A DNA stretch of 64,000 bases. Source: Curvibacter sp. Lineage in GTDB: Bacteria; Pseudomonadota; Gammaproteobacteria; Burkholderiales; Burkholderiaceae_C. The translations under genes were made by a program, and so were the position numbers. Positions within the stretch are counted from its first letter, which is position 1; each line of letters starts with the position of its first letter. The stretch is from assembly GCA_004293725.1 (NCBI GenBank), contig REAW01000005.1, forward strand, positions 57,078 to 121,077. Reading direction: 5' to 3'. The notes beneath the pieces are model-generated. The model was given only the letters and a program-made list of their open reading frames with translations, made no database searches and was not told where the DNA came from. This document shows, piece after piece, positions 27,445-35,822 of this stretch.

Positions 27445-27500
27445 GCTACACAATTAGTAGCTGTTTGCGCAATCTCCATCAGAGCTGGGTGCCAATTAGA
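27445..27500 (+). repeat. 56-nt dispersed repeat, copy 5
   Basis: Starts GCTACACAATTAGTAGC, then TGTTTGCGCA, and ends GAGCTGGGTGCCAATTAGA. It lies 92 nt after the orphan gene, in the same orientation as the copy at 25757. It is not translated in any likely gene. Confidence 0.85.
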
Positions 27501-27520
27501 TGCCCAAACGGCGCGTAAAA

Positions 27521-27543
27521 AAAAGCCACCCGAAGGTGGCTTT
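27521..27543 (-). terminator. Rho-independent terminator, minus strand
   Basis: AAAGCCACC and GGTGGCTTT flank the loop CGAA (UUCG on the minus strand). A run of eight A on the plus strand gives a T8 tail to a minus-strand transcript. It is 278 nt beyond the stop of the sensor kinase at 27821. Confidence 0.8.
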
Positions 27544-27820
27544 ATAAAGTCCCCGAAGGGACGTCGTTGGAACCTGTGGAAGGAAACCTATTGATTGGTT
27601 TCGCTTCGATCCTTGTGAACTGTGACAGCAGCTGGGTTGAATTTTGGTGCGGCGCCGAACAAAGCGGTATCCCCCATTCGGGTGAATTTGCACCATTTGT
27701 TGCAAAAAAGTGCATTCTTTTTGGGTTAAATCGCTTGTCCTTCGGTCGCAAGGGCTGCGAAATCGCAAGTTCAGCTTCAAAAAGCCCTGTGTCTATTGAC
27801 CAGGGTCAAAATTCTCCGCG
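27544..27820. other. Gene-free stretch with a second UUCG hairpin
   Basis: Next to the terminator, GTCCC-CGAA-GGGAC (27549-27562) forms another hairpin that would carry a UUCG loop on the minus strand. TTGCACCATTTGTTGCAA at 27688-27705 is an imperfect palindrome. Open frames here have no family features. It is either a long 3' untranslated region of the kinase operon or a small-RNA gene; I found no clear minus-strand promoter. Confidence 0.35.
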
Positions 27821-29077
27821 CTATGCAGTTTGGTCACGCTGACCCTTGCGGGTATTGGCTGGAGCCTGTAAAGGCAAACGAATTTCGAAATTGGCACCAC
27901 CATCGGGCCGGTTGCTGCAGGTGACTGATCCGCCATGCCGCAGGGTGATGGACTTTACCAGCGCCAAGCCCAAGCCCACCCCGCCTTCGCGCTCTGAAGC
28001 CCCGGGCAGGCGGTAGAAGGGTTCAAAAATTCGTTCTTGCAACGCTGCAGGCACACCGGGGCCGCGGTCACACACCTGCACGATGGCGTGGGTGCTGTCA
28101 TGGGCCAGCACCAAGGTGACTTCGCCTGCGCCATAGCGGCGGGCGTTTTCCAGCAAGTTGCGAACAGCGCGGCGCAGAAGTTTGGAGATGCCGGGGACGG
28201 TCAGCGAGGCGGCGGTGGTCTCCAGCACCGCTTGGGTGCGGGCGCATTCTTCGGCTGCCAGGCCCACCAGGTCAACCGATTCAATGGTGCCCATGTCGGC
28301 GTCTTTGGCATCCAGGCGGCTGGCCAGCAATATCTCTTCAATCAATTGGTCCAGCTCGCTGATGTTGCGGGCGATCTCGGCTTTGAATGCGGGGCTGGGG
28401 CTGCTGCCCATGAGCTCCAGCCCCATGCGGATGCGCGCCAGTGGAGACCGCAATTCGTGGGACGCATTGGCCAACAAAGATTTTTGCGATGCCAATAAGG
28501 CCTCGTGGGATTGCACCAGACTTTGCACTCGCTGGGCTGCGTGGTTAAAGCGCGTGGCCAAAAACCCTACTTCGTCATCACCCGTCAAAGGCACGCGTGC
28601 AGCCAAGTCGCCATCGCCCCAGCGCTCCACACCTTTTTGCAGCGTTTCCAAGCGCCGGGTGAGGTGCCGAACAATGGGATACGTGCCCAACGCCACCGCA
28701 ACGGCGACCAAGCCCAGGGTCCAGAAGAAACCGAAGGGGGCTTTCCAGCTGGATGCGGGCGGACGTGGCAGGTGCATATGGACGACTTGCCCGTCTTGCA
28801 TGCGCACCAGAAACTCGGGCCCGCGGCCGAAGCGGCCGGGCATTTCGTCATCGCCCGTGTCGCGTTGCCGCATGCCTGGGGGGGCGCCACGTTCCATGGG
28901 GCGGCGCTGCCGCGCTTGGCCAGTGCCAATGACCTCGCCGACCTCATTGCGCAACACTACTTCGCGCAAAGGGGGTTCCGTGGTCTGGCGCCAGGCCCAG
29001 CCCACCAGCAAGGTAAGCACCGCAACGGCCAGCACCACGGCAAGCCAAATGCGGACATACAGGCGGTTGAAGAACAT
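27821..29077 (-). CDS. Sensor histidine kinase with HAMP domain
   Basis: A 418-residue kinase. It has two transmembrane helices (about 9-28 and 118-138) with a short periplasmic loop of about 85 residues rich in Arg, Gly and Met. A HAMP linker (RRLETLQKGVERWGDGDL) and the H-box NASHELRSPLARIRMG follow, with N-box RNLLENARRYG, G1 DRGPGVP and G2 GVGLGLALVKSI. It is 15 nt downstream of its regulator gene. The architecture is RstB/CpxA-like. The signal is unknown. Confidence 0.92.
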   Translation of the reverse strand: MFFNRLYVRIWLAVVLAVAVLTLLVGWAWRQTTEPPLREVVLRNEVGEVIGTGQARQRRPMERGAPPGMRQRDTGDDEMPGRFGRGPEFLVRMQDGQVVHMHLPRPPASSWKAPFGFFWTLGLVAVAVALGTYPIVRHLTRRLETLQKGVERWGDGDLAARVPLTGDDEVGFLATRFNHAAQRVQSLVQSHEALLASQKSLLANASHELRSPLARIRMGLELMGSSPSPAFKAEIARNISELDQLIEEILLASRLDAKDADMGTIESVDLVGLAAEECARTQAVLETTAASLTVPGISKLLRRAVRNLLENARRYGAGEVTLVLAHDSTHAIVQVCDRGPGVPAALQERIFEPFYRLPGASEREGGVGLGLALVKSITLRHGGSVTCSNRPDGGANFEIRLPLQAPANTRKGQRDQTA

Positions 29078-29092
29078 GGGCGGGAGCGCTGG

Positions 29093-29809
29093 CTAGTCTT
29101 GCTGTCGCGCAAACACGTACCCGACGCCACGCACGGTAAGGATGCGCTTGGGGTCTTTGGCATCAGCCTCGATGGCCACCCGGATACGGCCCATGTGCAC
29201 ATCAATGGAGCGGTCAAAGGCTTCAAGCTCCCGGCCGCGCACGGCTTCCATGATCTGGTCGCGCGTGAGCACACGCCCGGCGCGTTCGGCCAATGTCACC
29301 AGCAGGTCAAACTGGTAGGAGGTGAGCTCGCAGGGCGTGCCAGAAACGGTAACTGTACGGGCATCGCGGTCAATCTCCAGGCTGCCAAAGCGCAGCACTT
29401 TGCCGCTGGGCGCCGATGTATCCCCCTTGCGACGCAAGATGGCACGAATGCGGGCCAAGAGCTCGCGGGGTTCAAAGGGCTTGGGCAAGTAATCGTCGGC
29501 GCCCAGCTCAAGCCCAATGATGCGGTCCATGGCGTCACCCTTGGCGGTGAGCATGAGCACAGGCACGCTGGAAGCAGGAGCCGGTAGCGCGCGGATACGG
29601 CGGCACACTTCCAGTCCATCGATGTCGGGCAACATCAGGTCCAAAATGACCAGCTCTGGCGCAGTGCCGCCGGGTGGTTGGGTCAAATGGGCCAGGCCAC
29701 TGAGGCCGTCGCCGCAGTGGCCCACGGCAAATCCCGACTGATCCAGGTACTCGGCCACCATGGTGGCCAGGCGAGTGTCGTCTTCGATCATGAGCAGGTG
29801 GTGGCGCAT
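29093..29809 (-). CDS. OmpR-family response regulator
   Basis: A 238-residue regulator, RstA-like in layout. The acidic pair is in MIEDDTRLA, the phospho-acceptor Asp in LVILDLMLPDIDGLE, and the Lys in YLPKPFEPREL. The C-terminal winged helix ends RILTVRGVGYVFARQ. It is first in the operon, followed by the kinase after 15 nt. Confidence 0.93.
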   Translation of the reverse strand: MRHHLLMIEDDTRLATMVAEYLDQSGFAVGHCGDGLSGLAHLTQPPGGTAPELVILDLMLPDIDGLEVCRRIRALPAPASSVPVLMLTAKGDAMDRIIGLELGADDYLPKPFEPRELLARIRAILRRKGDTSAPSGKVLRFGSLEIDRDARTVTVSGTPCELTSYQFDLLVTLAERAGRVLTRDQIMEAVRGRELEAFDRSIDVHMGRIRVAIEADAKDPKRILTVRGVGYVFARQQD

Positions 29810-29883
29810 GGTTGCAGTCTATCGCGACCCCTGGACCGGGCTACGCCGGCCGTTTGTCTGCCCGGTAAAGTTAGGTAAACGTC

Positions 29884-29939
29884 GCTATGAAAAACATAGC
29901 TATTTGCGCAATATCAATGCGGGCTAGGGTCTGATTTGA
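29884..29939 (+). repeat. 56-nt dispersed repeat, copy 6 (end of ampG)
   Basis: Starts GCTATGAAAAACATAGC, then TATTTGCGCA, and ends GGGCTAGGGTCTGATTTGA. Read on the minus strand it encodes the last residues of the AmpG-like permease (SDPSPH) and its TGA stop. Confidence 0.85.
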
Positions 29940-31263
29940 CTTGTGAAGCCAGCCACACCAGCAGCAGCACGGGAACCCCCAAAAAGGCGGTTGCGGTAAA
30001 GAAGCTGGGGTAGCCAAAGCTGTCCACAAACTGACCCGAGAAGCCCGCCAGAAACTTGGGCAACAAGAGCATCATGGAACTGAACAGTGCGTACTGCGTG
30101 GCGGAGTACTGCACATTGGTCAGCGAGGACAGGTACGCGATGAACGCGGCGCTGGCAATGCCACTGGAGAGGTTGTCGGCCGAGATGACGAACATCAGCG
30201 CATTCAGGTCATGGCCGCGCGAGGCCAGCCAAGCAAACAGCAGGTTGCTGGCAGCGCTGAGTATGGCGCCCAGCATCAAGACGCGCATGACGCCCAAGCG
30301 CAGTGCCAGCACCCCACCAACGAATGCGCCCAGCAGCGTCATGACAACGCCATAGACTTTGCTGACCGCAGCGACTTCGGATTTGCTAAAGCCCATGTCG
30401 ACATAAAACGGATTGGCCATGATGCCCATGACCACATCGCTAATGCGGTAGGTGGCAATCAGCGCGAGGATGAGTGCGGCGTGCCAACCGTAGCGGCCCA
30501 AAAAATCGGTGAAAGGGGCGATCAGCGCACTTTGCAACCACTCGGCGGCATTGCGTGCGGGTGCCAGCGCTTGGCGCACGGGTTCGCGTGAGAGCAGTAC
30601 CGTCAGCACGCCTGGCAACATGCTGGCGGCCATCACCAAATAAGCGGTGCGCCATGCGTCATATTGGTAGAGCGCGGCGTTGGGTACTTCGGCGCGCGCT
30701 GCTATCCACAGTGCCCCGGCTCCAGCCCAAATCATGGCCAGCCGGTAACCGGCCTGGTAGGTGGCGGCCAGCGCAGCCTGGTGTTCGGTGTCGGCCGATT
30801 CAATGCGGAAGGCGTCTAAAGCAATATCTTGGGTTGCAGAGCCAAACGCCACCGCCACGGCACACCAGACCATGGGTGCCAATGCCAAGGTGGGGTCGGT
30901 CATTGCCATCATGACCAGTGCGGCCATGATCACCCCTTGCGACAGCAGCAGCCAACTGCGCCGCCGCCCCAGCAGCCGTGTAAGTACGGGAATGGGCAGA
31001 CGGTCTACCAGCGGTGCCCATACCCACTTAAAGCCATAGGCCAAGCCTACCCAGCTCAAGAATCCGATGGTGGTGCGGTCCACTCCCGCCTCGCGCAGCC
31101 AAAAGCTCAAGGTTCCAAACACCAACAGCAGCGGCAGGCCCGCTGAGAAGCCCAGAGACAGCATGCGCAGCGATGCAGGCTCACCATAAACCTTGAGGGT
31201 TGCGAGCCACGTCATGGGTTTCGGATGGGAAGAAGCCGTTGGGGTGGGAGTGGGCGTGGTCAT
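29914..31263 (-). CDS. ampG: AmpG-family muropeptide permease (MFS)
   Basis: A 449-residue, 12-helix MFS permease importing anhydromuropeptides for cell-wall recycling. SLGFSAGLPLLLVFGTLSFW at the first helix, SWVGLAYGFKWVWAPLVDR and GSATQDIALDAFRIE are typical. The ATG at 31263 is chosen because the longer frame runs through the divergent peptidase gene. The two start codons are only 18 nt apart. The C-terminus and stop come from a 56-nt dispersed repeat. Confidence 0.9.
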   Translation of the reverse strand: MTTPTPTPTASSHPKPMTWLATLKVYGEPASLRMLSLGFSAGLPLLLVFGTLSFWLREAGVDRTTIGFLSWVGLAYGFKWVWAPLVDRLPIPVLTRLLGRRRSWLLLSQGVIMAALVMMAMTDPTLALAPMVWCAVAVAFGSATQDIALDAFRIESADTEHQAALAATYQAGYRLAMIWAGAGALWIAARAEVPNAALYQYDAWRTAYLVMAASMLPGVLTVLLSREPVRQALAPARNAAEWLQSALIAPFTDFLGRYGWHAALILALIATYRISDVVMGIMANPFYVDMGFSKSEVAAVSKVYGVVMTLLGAFVGGVLALRLGVMRVLMLGAILSAASNLLFAWLASRGHDLNALMFVISADNLSSGIASAAFIAYLSSLTNVQYSATQYALFSSMMLLLPKFLAGFSGQFVDSFGYPSFFTATAFLGVPVLLLVWLASQVKSDPSPH

Positions 31264-31281
31264 CCGGGAATAATAGCGGCC

Positions 31282-32124
31282 ATGACACTTCAATTTCCCC
31301 ATCTTGCTTCCAGACCTGTTGTAGGCATGCTTCTGTGCATGAGCATGGCGTTCTCGGCACATGGGCAGCCAGCGGATGGTGTCAATGTGGGTGGCAATTC
31401 GGCTTTCAGCAAATTGGTCCCCGCGGCAGAGGTGGAACAAGGCGCGGCACAGCAATATGCGCAAATGTTGAATCAGGCGCGGGCCAAAAACGCACTCGCT
31501 GGCCCGGATCACCCGCAGGTGCGGCGGCTGCGGGCTATCGCTAGCAAGATCATTCCCTTTGCCAACGTCTGGAATGAGCGAGCCAAGGGCTGGAAATGGG
31601 AAGTGAACCTGATTGAAGCCAACCAAATCAACGCCTTTTGCATGCCGGGGGGGAAAATTGCCTTCTACAGCGGCATTCTCAGCCAGCTCAAGCTCACCGA
31701 TGACGAAGTGGCCATGATCATGGGGCATGAGATTGCCCACGCCCTGCGCGAACATGCGCGCGAACGCATGGGGAAAAATGCCGCCACCGGCTTGGGGGCG
31801 AACTTGCTGAGCCAAGTCTTGGGCTTTGGGGATATTGGCCAAACGGTGACGCAGTACGGAGCGCAACTGCTAACCCTGAAATTTGGGCGAGAGGACGAGT
31901 CCGAGGCCGACCTGGTGGGCATGGAGCTGGCGGCGCGGGCCGGTTTTAACCCGCGTGCGGGCGTCAGCCTGTGGCAAAAAATGGCTGCGGCCAACAAAGG
32001 TGCGCCACTGGAATGGTTGTCCACCCACCCTTCCGGCAATTCACGCATTGCGCAGATTGAGGCGAACTTGCCGAAGGTGATGCCCCTGTATGAGCGGGCC
32101 AAGGCAGGCAAAAAAGGCGGTTGA
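31282..32124 (+). CDS. M48-family zinc metallopeptidase, exported
   Basis: 280 residues. A signal peptide ends near SAHGQ. The zinc motif HEIAH sits in MIMGHEIAHALREH near residue 155, and the third ligand Glu lies in EDESEADLVGMEL. This is the LoiP/YcaL-like periplasmic group that degrades misfolded envelope proteins. THPSGNSRIAQIEA near the end is conserved in the family. It diverges from ampG with 18 nt between start codons. Confidence 0.9.
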   Translation: MTLQFPHLASRPVVGMLLCMSMAFSAHGQPADGVNVGGNSAFSKLVPAAEVEQGAAQQYAQMLNQARAKNALAGPDHPQVRRLRAIASKIIPFANVWNERAKGWKWEVNLIEANQINAFCMPGGKIAFYSGILSQLKLTDDEVAMIMGHEIAHALREHARERMGKNAATGLGANLLSQVLGFGDIGQTVTQYGAQLLTLKFGREDESEADLVGMELAARAGFNPRAGVSLWQKMAAANKGAPLEWLSTHPSGNSRIAQIEANLPKVMPLYERAKAGKKGG

Positions 32125-32166
32125 CGAGCGGCTGCGGACCGAACAGTCCGCTCCGCTAAGCCTCGT

Positions 32167-32967
32167 TCAGGTACGCGCGTATTCGATCGTGAGCGGTGCG
32201 TGGTCGCTGAACTTTTGCTCTTTGTAGATATGGCTGGTGCGGGCCGTGGCGGCCAGTGCCGGGGTAGCCAGGTGGTAGTCCAGACGCCATCCTACGTTGT
32301 TGGCATAGGCTTGGCCGCGGTTGCTCCACCATGTGTAACAAGCGTCGGTGGTGTGGGGCTCGAGCTGGCGGTACACGTCCACGATGCCGCCTTCGGTCAG
32401 CAGCTTGGTCATCCAGGCGCGCTCTTCAGGAGTAAAGCCAGAGTTTTTTTGGTTGCTGCGCCAGTTCTTTAAGTCGACAGCCTGGTGCGCAATGTTGACG
32501 TCGCCGCACAAGATAAATTCGCGCTGGGACTTGAGCTCTTGCAGGTGTGGGTAGATCTCGTTCAGAAAACGAAACTTGGCTTGTTGCCGGTCGTCTCCCG
32601 AGGATCCGCTAGGAAAATACACGCTCAGGATGGACATTTTGCGTTGCGGCGTGTCAAAACGTAGTTCTACGTAGCGCCCCTCAGCATCAAATTCAGATGA
32701 GCCGTAGCCAATGACAACGTCGCTGGGCTCATGCCGTGTATACACCCCTACGCCGGAATAGCCTTTCTTGTGCGCATACTGAAAATGCCCTTGCATGCCG
32801 GCCAGTTCGTGGAACTTGCCATGTACGTCGTCATGCTGGGCCTTGACTTCTTGCACGCAAATACAATCAGGCCGCACGGTTGCAAGCCAGGCTTCCAGCC
32901 CCTTGCTGGTGGCGGAGCGGATGCCATTGAGATTGAGACTGGTTAATTTGAACAAGGAAACCCCCAT
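32167..32967 (-). CDS. xth: Exodeoxyribonuclease III
   Basis: A 266-residue exonuclease-III/AP-endonuclease fold. It has LNLNGIRSA near the N-terminus, the metal-binding Glu in [32 protein letters not shown] and the catalytic Asp-His in [11 protein letters not shown]. It cuts abasic sites and trims 3' ends. The ATG at 32967 shares two bases with the pyrE ATG on the other strand (CATG). A TTG at 32958 would give the family-typical start [10 protein letters not shown]. Confidence 0.93.
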   Translation of the reverse strand: MGVSLFKLTSLNLNGIRSATSKGLEAWLATVRPDCICVQEVKAQHDDVHGKFHELAGMQGHFQYAHKKGYSGVGVYTRHEPSDVVIGYGSSEFDAEGRYVELRFDTPQRKMSILSVYFPSGSSGDDRQQAKFRFLNEIYPHLQELKSQREFILCGDVNIAHQAVDLKNWRSNQKNSGFTPEERAWMTKLLTEGGIVDVYRQLEPHTTDACYTWWSNRGQAYANNVGWRLDYHLATPALAATARTSHIYKEQKFSDHAPLTIEYART

Positions 32968-33649
32968 GTCGGATCGTGATCCATTGGCCCAAGAATTTGT
33001 GCAGTTTGCTGTGGAATGCGGGGTGCTGCGCTTTGGCGAGTTCAAAACCAAGGCGGGTCGCATGAGCCCTTACTTCTTCAACGCCGGCCTGTTTGACGAT
33101 GGGGCCAAACTGGGGCGGTTGGCTGAATTTTATGCGCAGCGCCTGCTCGCCAGTGGCATCGAATTTGACATGGTTTTTGGCCCCGCGTACAAAGGCATTC
33201 CGCTAGGGGCTGCGGTGGCAATTGAGCTGGCGCGCCAGGGGCGCAACGTGCCCTTTGCCTATAACCGCAAAGAAGCCAAGGACCACGGCGAAGGCGGAAC
33301 AATGGTGGGGGCGCCGTTGCGCGGTCGGGTGCTGGTGATCGACGATGTGATGTCCGCGGGCACCGCTGCGCGCGAGTCCATTGCCATTATTCAGGCGGCC
33401 GGTGCGACGCCCCATGCGGTGTGTATCGCACTGGATCGGCAGGAAAAAGCGACGGAAAATGGTCAGGATGTGCCTTATAGCGCGGTGCAGTATGTGCGCC
33501 GCCAGTTGGGCCTGCAGGTTTGCGCAATTGCGAAGCTGGGCGATTTGATGCAGTATCTGGCGTCGCGAAATGCATCCGGATCGGACGCAGATCATCAGCG
33601 CGTGTTGGCATATCGCCAGCGGTACGGTGTTGACGAAGGAGAGGAATGA
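32966..33649 (+). CDS. pyrE: Orotate phosphoribosyltransferase
   Basis: A 227-residue type I PRTase making OMP in pyrimidine synthesis. The PRPP-binding motif is [26 protein letters not shown] and [15 protein letters not shown] are also diagnostic. AAGGAAA stands before the ATG. Its start codon overlaps that of xth on the other strand, and its stop overlaps the next gene (ATGA). Confidence 0.95.
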   Translation: MSDRDPLAQEFVQFAVECGVLRFGEFKTKAGRMSPYFFNAGLFDDGAKLGRLAEFYAQRLLASGIEFDMVFGPAYKGIPLGAAVAIELARQGRNVPFAYNRKEAKDHGEGGTMVGAPLRGRVLVIDDVMSAGTAARESIAIIQAAGATPHAVCIALDRQEKATENGQDVPYSAVQYVRRQLGLQVCAIAKLGDLMQYLASRNASGSDADHQRVLAYRQRYGVDEGEE

Positions 33650-34293
33650 AAAATAATCGATGGTTGACCACGGGTACGCTCGCGGTCGTGATGAGTGTCC
33701 AGGCTTGGGGCCAAACCCAGACGGAGTCCGGTGGGGTCTATACCTGTATAGATGCCAAGGGGCGCAAGCTCACGGCGGACCGCCCGATTGCTGAATGCAT
33801 TGACCGCGAGCAGAAAGTACTCAATCCCAGTGGCACGGTGCGTGCCAAAGTGGGCCCCTCGCTAACCGCGCAGGAAAAACAGGAGCTGGAGCAAAAAGAA
33901 AAGCGCGAAGCGGAAGAGCGTAACCGTGCCGCAGAGGAAAAACGACGCGACCGCGCGTTGATGATCCGCTACCCGAACAAAGGCGTGCATGACCGGGAGC
34001 GTCTTGAAGCATTGGCACAGATTGAGGCCGTGACGAAAGCTGCGACCACCCGACTGACGGAGCTGGTGCGCCAACGCGCGGCGCTCGAGGAAGAAATGGA
34101 GTTCTACAAAAAGGATCCATCCAAGGCGCCGGCTTATCTGCGGCGACAGCTGGAAGAGAACACCCAGAGCCAAAGCGTACAAAAACGGTTTATTGCGGAA
34201 CAAGACGGCGAGTCCCGCCGATTGAATGCGCGCTTTGACGATGAGCTCATACGCTTGCGTCAGGTATGGGCGCAGATGGCGCCAGTCAAGTAA
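33646..34293 (+). CDS. DUF4124-domain exported protein
   Basis: 215 residues. A signal peptide ends near AWGQ. A DUF4124-like N-terminal segment ([20 protein letters not shown]) is followed by a long charged coiled coil rich in Glu, Lys and Arg (about residues 75-190). It overlaps pyrE by ATGA and ends in a bidirectional terminator. The function is unknown; DUF4124 proteins are commonly periplasmic in this group. Confidence 0.82.
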   Translation: MKNNRWLTTGTLAVVMSVQAWGQTQTESGGVYTCIDAKGRKLTADRPIAECIDREQKVLNPSGTVRAKVGPSLTAQEKQELEQKEKREAEERNRAAEEKRRDRALMIRYPNKGVHDRERLEALAQIEAVTKAATTRLTELVRQRAALEEEMEFYKKDPSKAPAYLRRQLEENTQSQSVQKRFIAEQDGESRRLNARFDDELIRLRQVWAQMAPVK

Positions 34294-34318
34294 AAAAGGC
34301 CTCGCGAGAGGCCTTTTT
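34292..34318. terminator. Bidirectional terminator between DUF4124 gene and gatB
   Basis: GGCCTC-GCGA-GAGGCC is flanked by A6 on the left and T5 on the right, so it can end both the plus-strand pyrE unit and the minus-strand gatCAB unit. It begins at the stop codon of the DUF4124 gene. Confidence 0.88.
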
Positions 34319-34332
34319 CATGGGGGAGTGTG

Positions 34333-35820
34333 TCAGCCCAGTTTGCGGCGCAACAAGTCGTTCACCTGCTGCGGATTGGCTTTGCCCTGACTGGCTTTCA
34401 TGATCTGGCCGACCAGCGCGTTCAGCGCTTTGTCATTGCCCGCTTTGAATTCGGCCACGTTTTTTTCATTTTTGTCGATCACCTGCTGCACGATGGTTTC
34501 CAGCGCACCGGTATCGTTCATCTGCTTGAGACCTTTGGACTCGATGATGGCATCGACGTCGTCGGCGCCTTCCCAGAGTGCATCGAAAACCTGTTTGGCA
34601 GCGTTGTTCGAAATGGTGCTGTCCGTGATGCGGACAATCAGCTGCCCCAAGGTTTGCGAGGAGACTGGGGATTGTTCAATCGAAAGATCTTGCCCATTGA
34701 GGCGACGCGCAAGCTCCCCCGTGATCCAGTTACTCGCCAACTTGGCCTGGCCACAGGCTTTGGCTGCAGCTTCAAAATACGTGGCAAGCGCCAGGCTCTG
34801 GGTGAGCTGCGTGGCGTCATAGTCGCTTAGCCAGTAGTCCGTCTGGAAGCGCGCCGCCATACTACGTGGCAACTCGGCCATTTGACCTCGCACGTCCTGC
34901 ACCCACTGCTCTGAAATGCATAGCGGCGGCAAATCGGGGTCGGGGAAGTATCGGTAGTCGGCTGCGTCTTCCTTGGTGCGCATGGCGCGGGTCTCGCCCG
35001 TGTCGGGGTTGAAAAGCACCGTGGCTTGCTGAATGGTGTGACCGTCTTCAATTTGTTCGATCTGCCAGCGAACTTCGTAGTCAATGGCTTGCTGCATGAA
35101 CTTGAAGCTGTTCAGGTTTTTGATTTCGCGGCGGGTGCCCAAGGGGCTGCCGGGCTTGCGCACTGACACGTTAGCGTCACAGCGAAAAGAGCCTTCCTGC
35201 ATATTGCCATCGCAGATGCCAATCCACGTGACGATCTTGTGCAGTTCCTTGGCATAGGCCACGGCTTCAGCGCTCGACCGCATGTCCGGCTCCGTGACGA
35301 TTTCAAGCAACGGTGTACCAGCGCGGTTCAGATCAATGCCGCTTTGGCCAATGAAATCTTCGTGCAGCGATTTACCCGCGTCCTCTTCCAAGTGGGCGCG
35401 GACCAAGCGGACCGACTTCTTCTCCTCGCCGAGGAAAAACTCCACTGCACCGCCTTGCACCACGGGAATCTCGAACTGGCTGATCTGGTAGCCCTTGGGG
35501 AGGTCGGGGTAGAAGTAGTTTTTGCGGGCAAAAATGCTGCGCGGCGCAATGTGGGCACCGATTGCCAGTCCGAACTGGATAGCGCGTTCGACCGCGCCCT
35601 TGTTCATCACGGGCAGTGTGCCGGGCAGAGCCAGGTCCACTGCACAGGCTTGTGTATTGGGCTCGGCGCCAAAGGCTGTGCTAGCGCGAGAAAAAATCTT
35701 TGATTGGGTCGATAGCTGGGCGTGGGTTTCAAAGCCGATGATGACTTCATACCCATGCACCAGCGGGCCGGTAGGGCGACCCTGTTGTTGTGCTTCAAAT
35801 GTGTTGACGGTCTCGCTCAT
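34333..35820 (-). CDS. gatB: Asp/Glu-tRNA amidotransferase subunit B
   Basis: A 495-residue GatB. Signatures are [15 protein letters not shown], the zinc/ammonia-channel region [30 protein letters not shown] and EIVTEPDM. It kinases and amidates Glu-tRNAGln or Asp-tRNAAsn together with GatA and GatC. It is last in a gatC-gatA-gatB operon, 2 nt after gatA, and is closed by a bidirectional terminator. Confidence 0.97.
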   Translation of the reverse strand: MSETVNTFEAQQQGRPTGPLVHGYEVIIGFETHAQLSTQSKIFSRASTAFGAEPNTQACAVDLALPGTLPVMNKGAVERAIQFGLAIGAHIAPRSIFARKNYFYPDLPKGYQISQFEIPVVQGGAVEFFLGEEKKSVRLVRAHLEEDAGKSLHEDFIGQSGIDLNRAGTPLLEIVTEPDMRSSAEAVAYAKELHKIVTWIGICDGNMQEGSFRCDANVSVRKPGSPLGTRREIKNLNSFKFMQQAIDYEVRWQIEQIEDGHTIQQATVLFNPDTGETRAMRTKEDAADYRYFPDPDLPPLCISEQWVQDVRGQMAELPRSMAARFQTDYWLSDYDATQLTQSLALATYFEAAAKACGQAKLASNWITGELARRLNGQDLSIEQSPVSSQTLGQLIVRITDSTISNNAAKQVFDALWEGADDVDAIIESKGLKQMNDTGALETIVQQVIDKNEKNVAEFKAGNDKALNALVGQIMKASQGKANPQQVNDLLRRKLG

Positions 35821-35822
35821 GT

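Noticed and set aside
27496..27780. 94-codon minus-strand frame between the orphan gene and the kinase
   Set aside because: It runs through the terminator and the repeat, has no ribosome site, and its residue composition (many Arg, Cys, Ser) looks non-coding.
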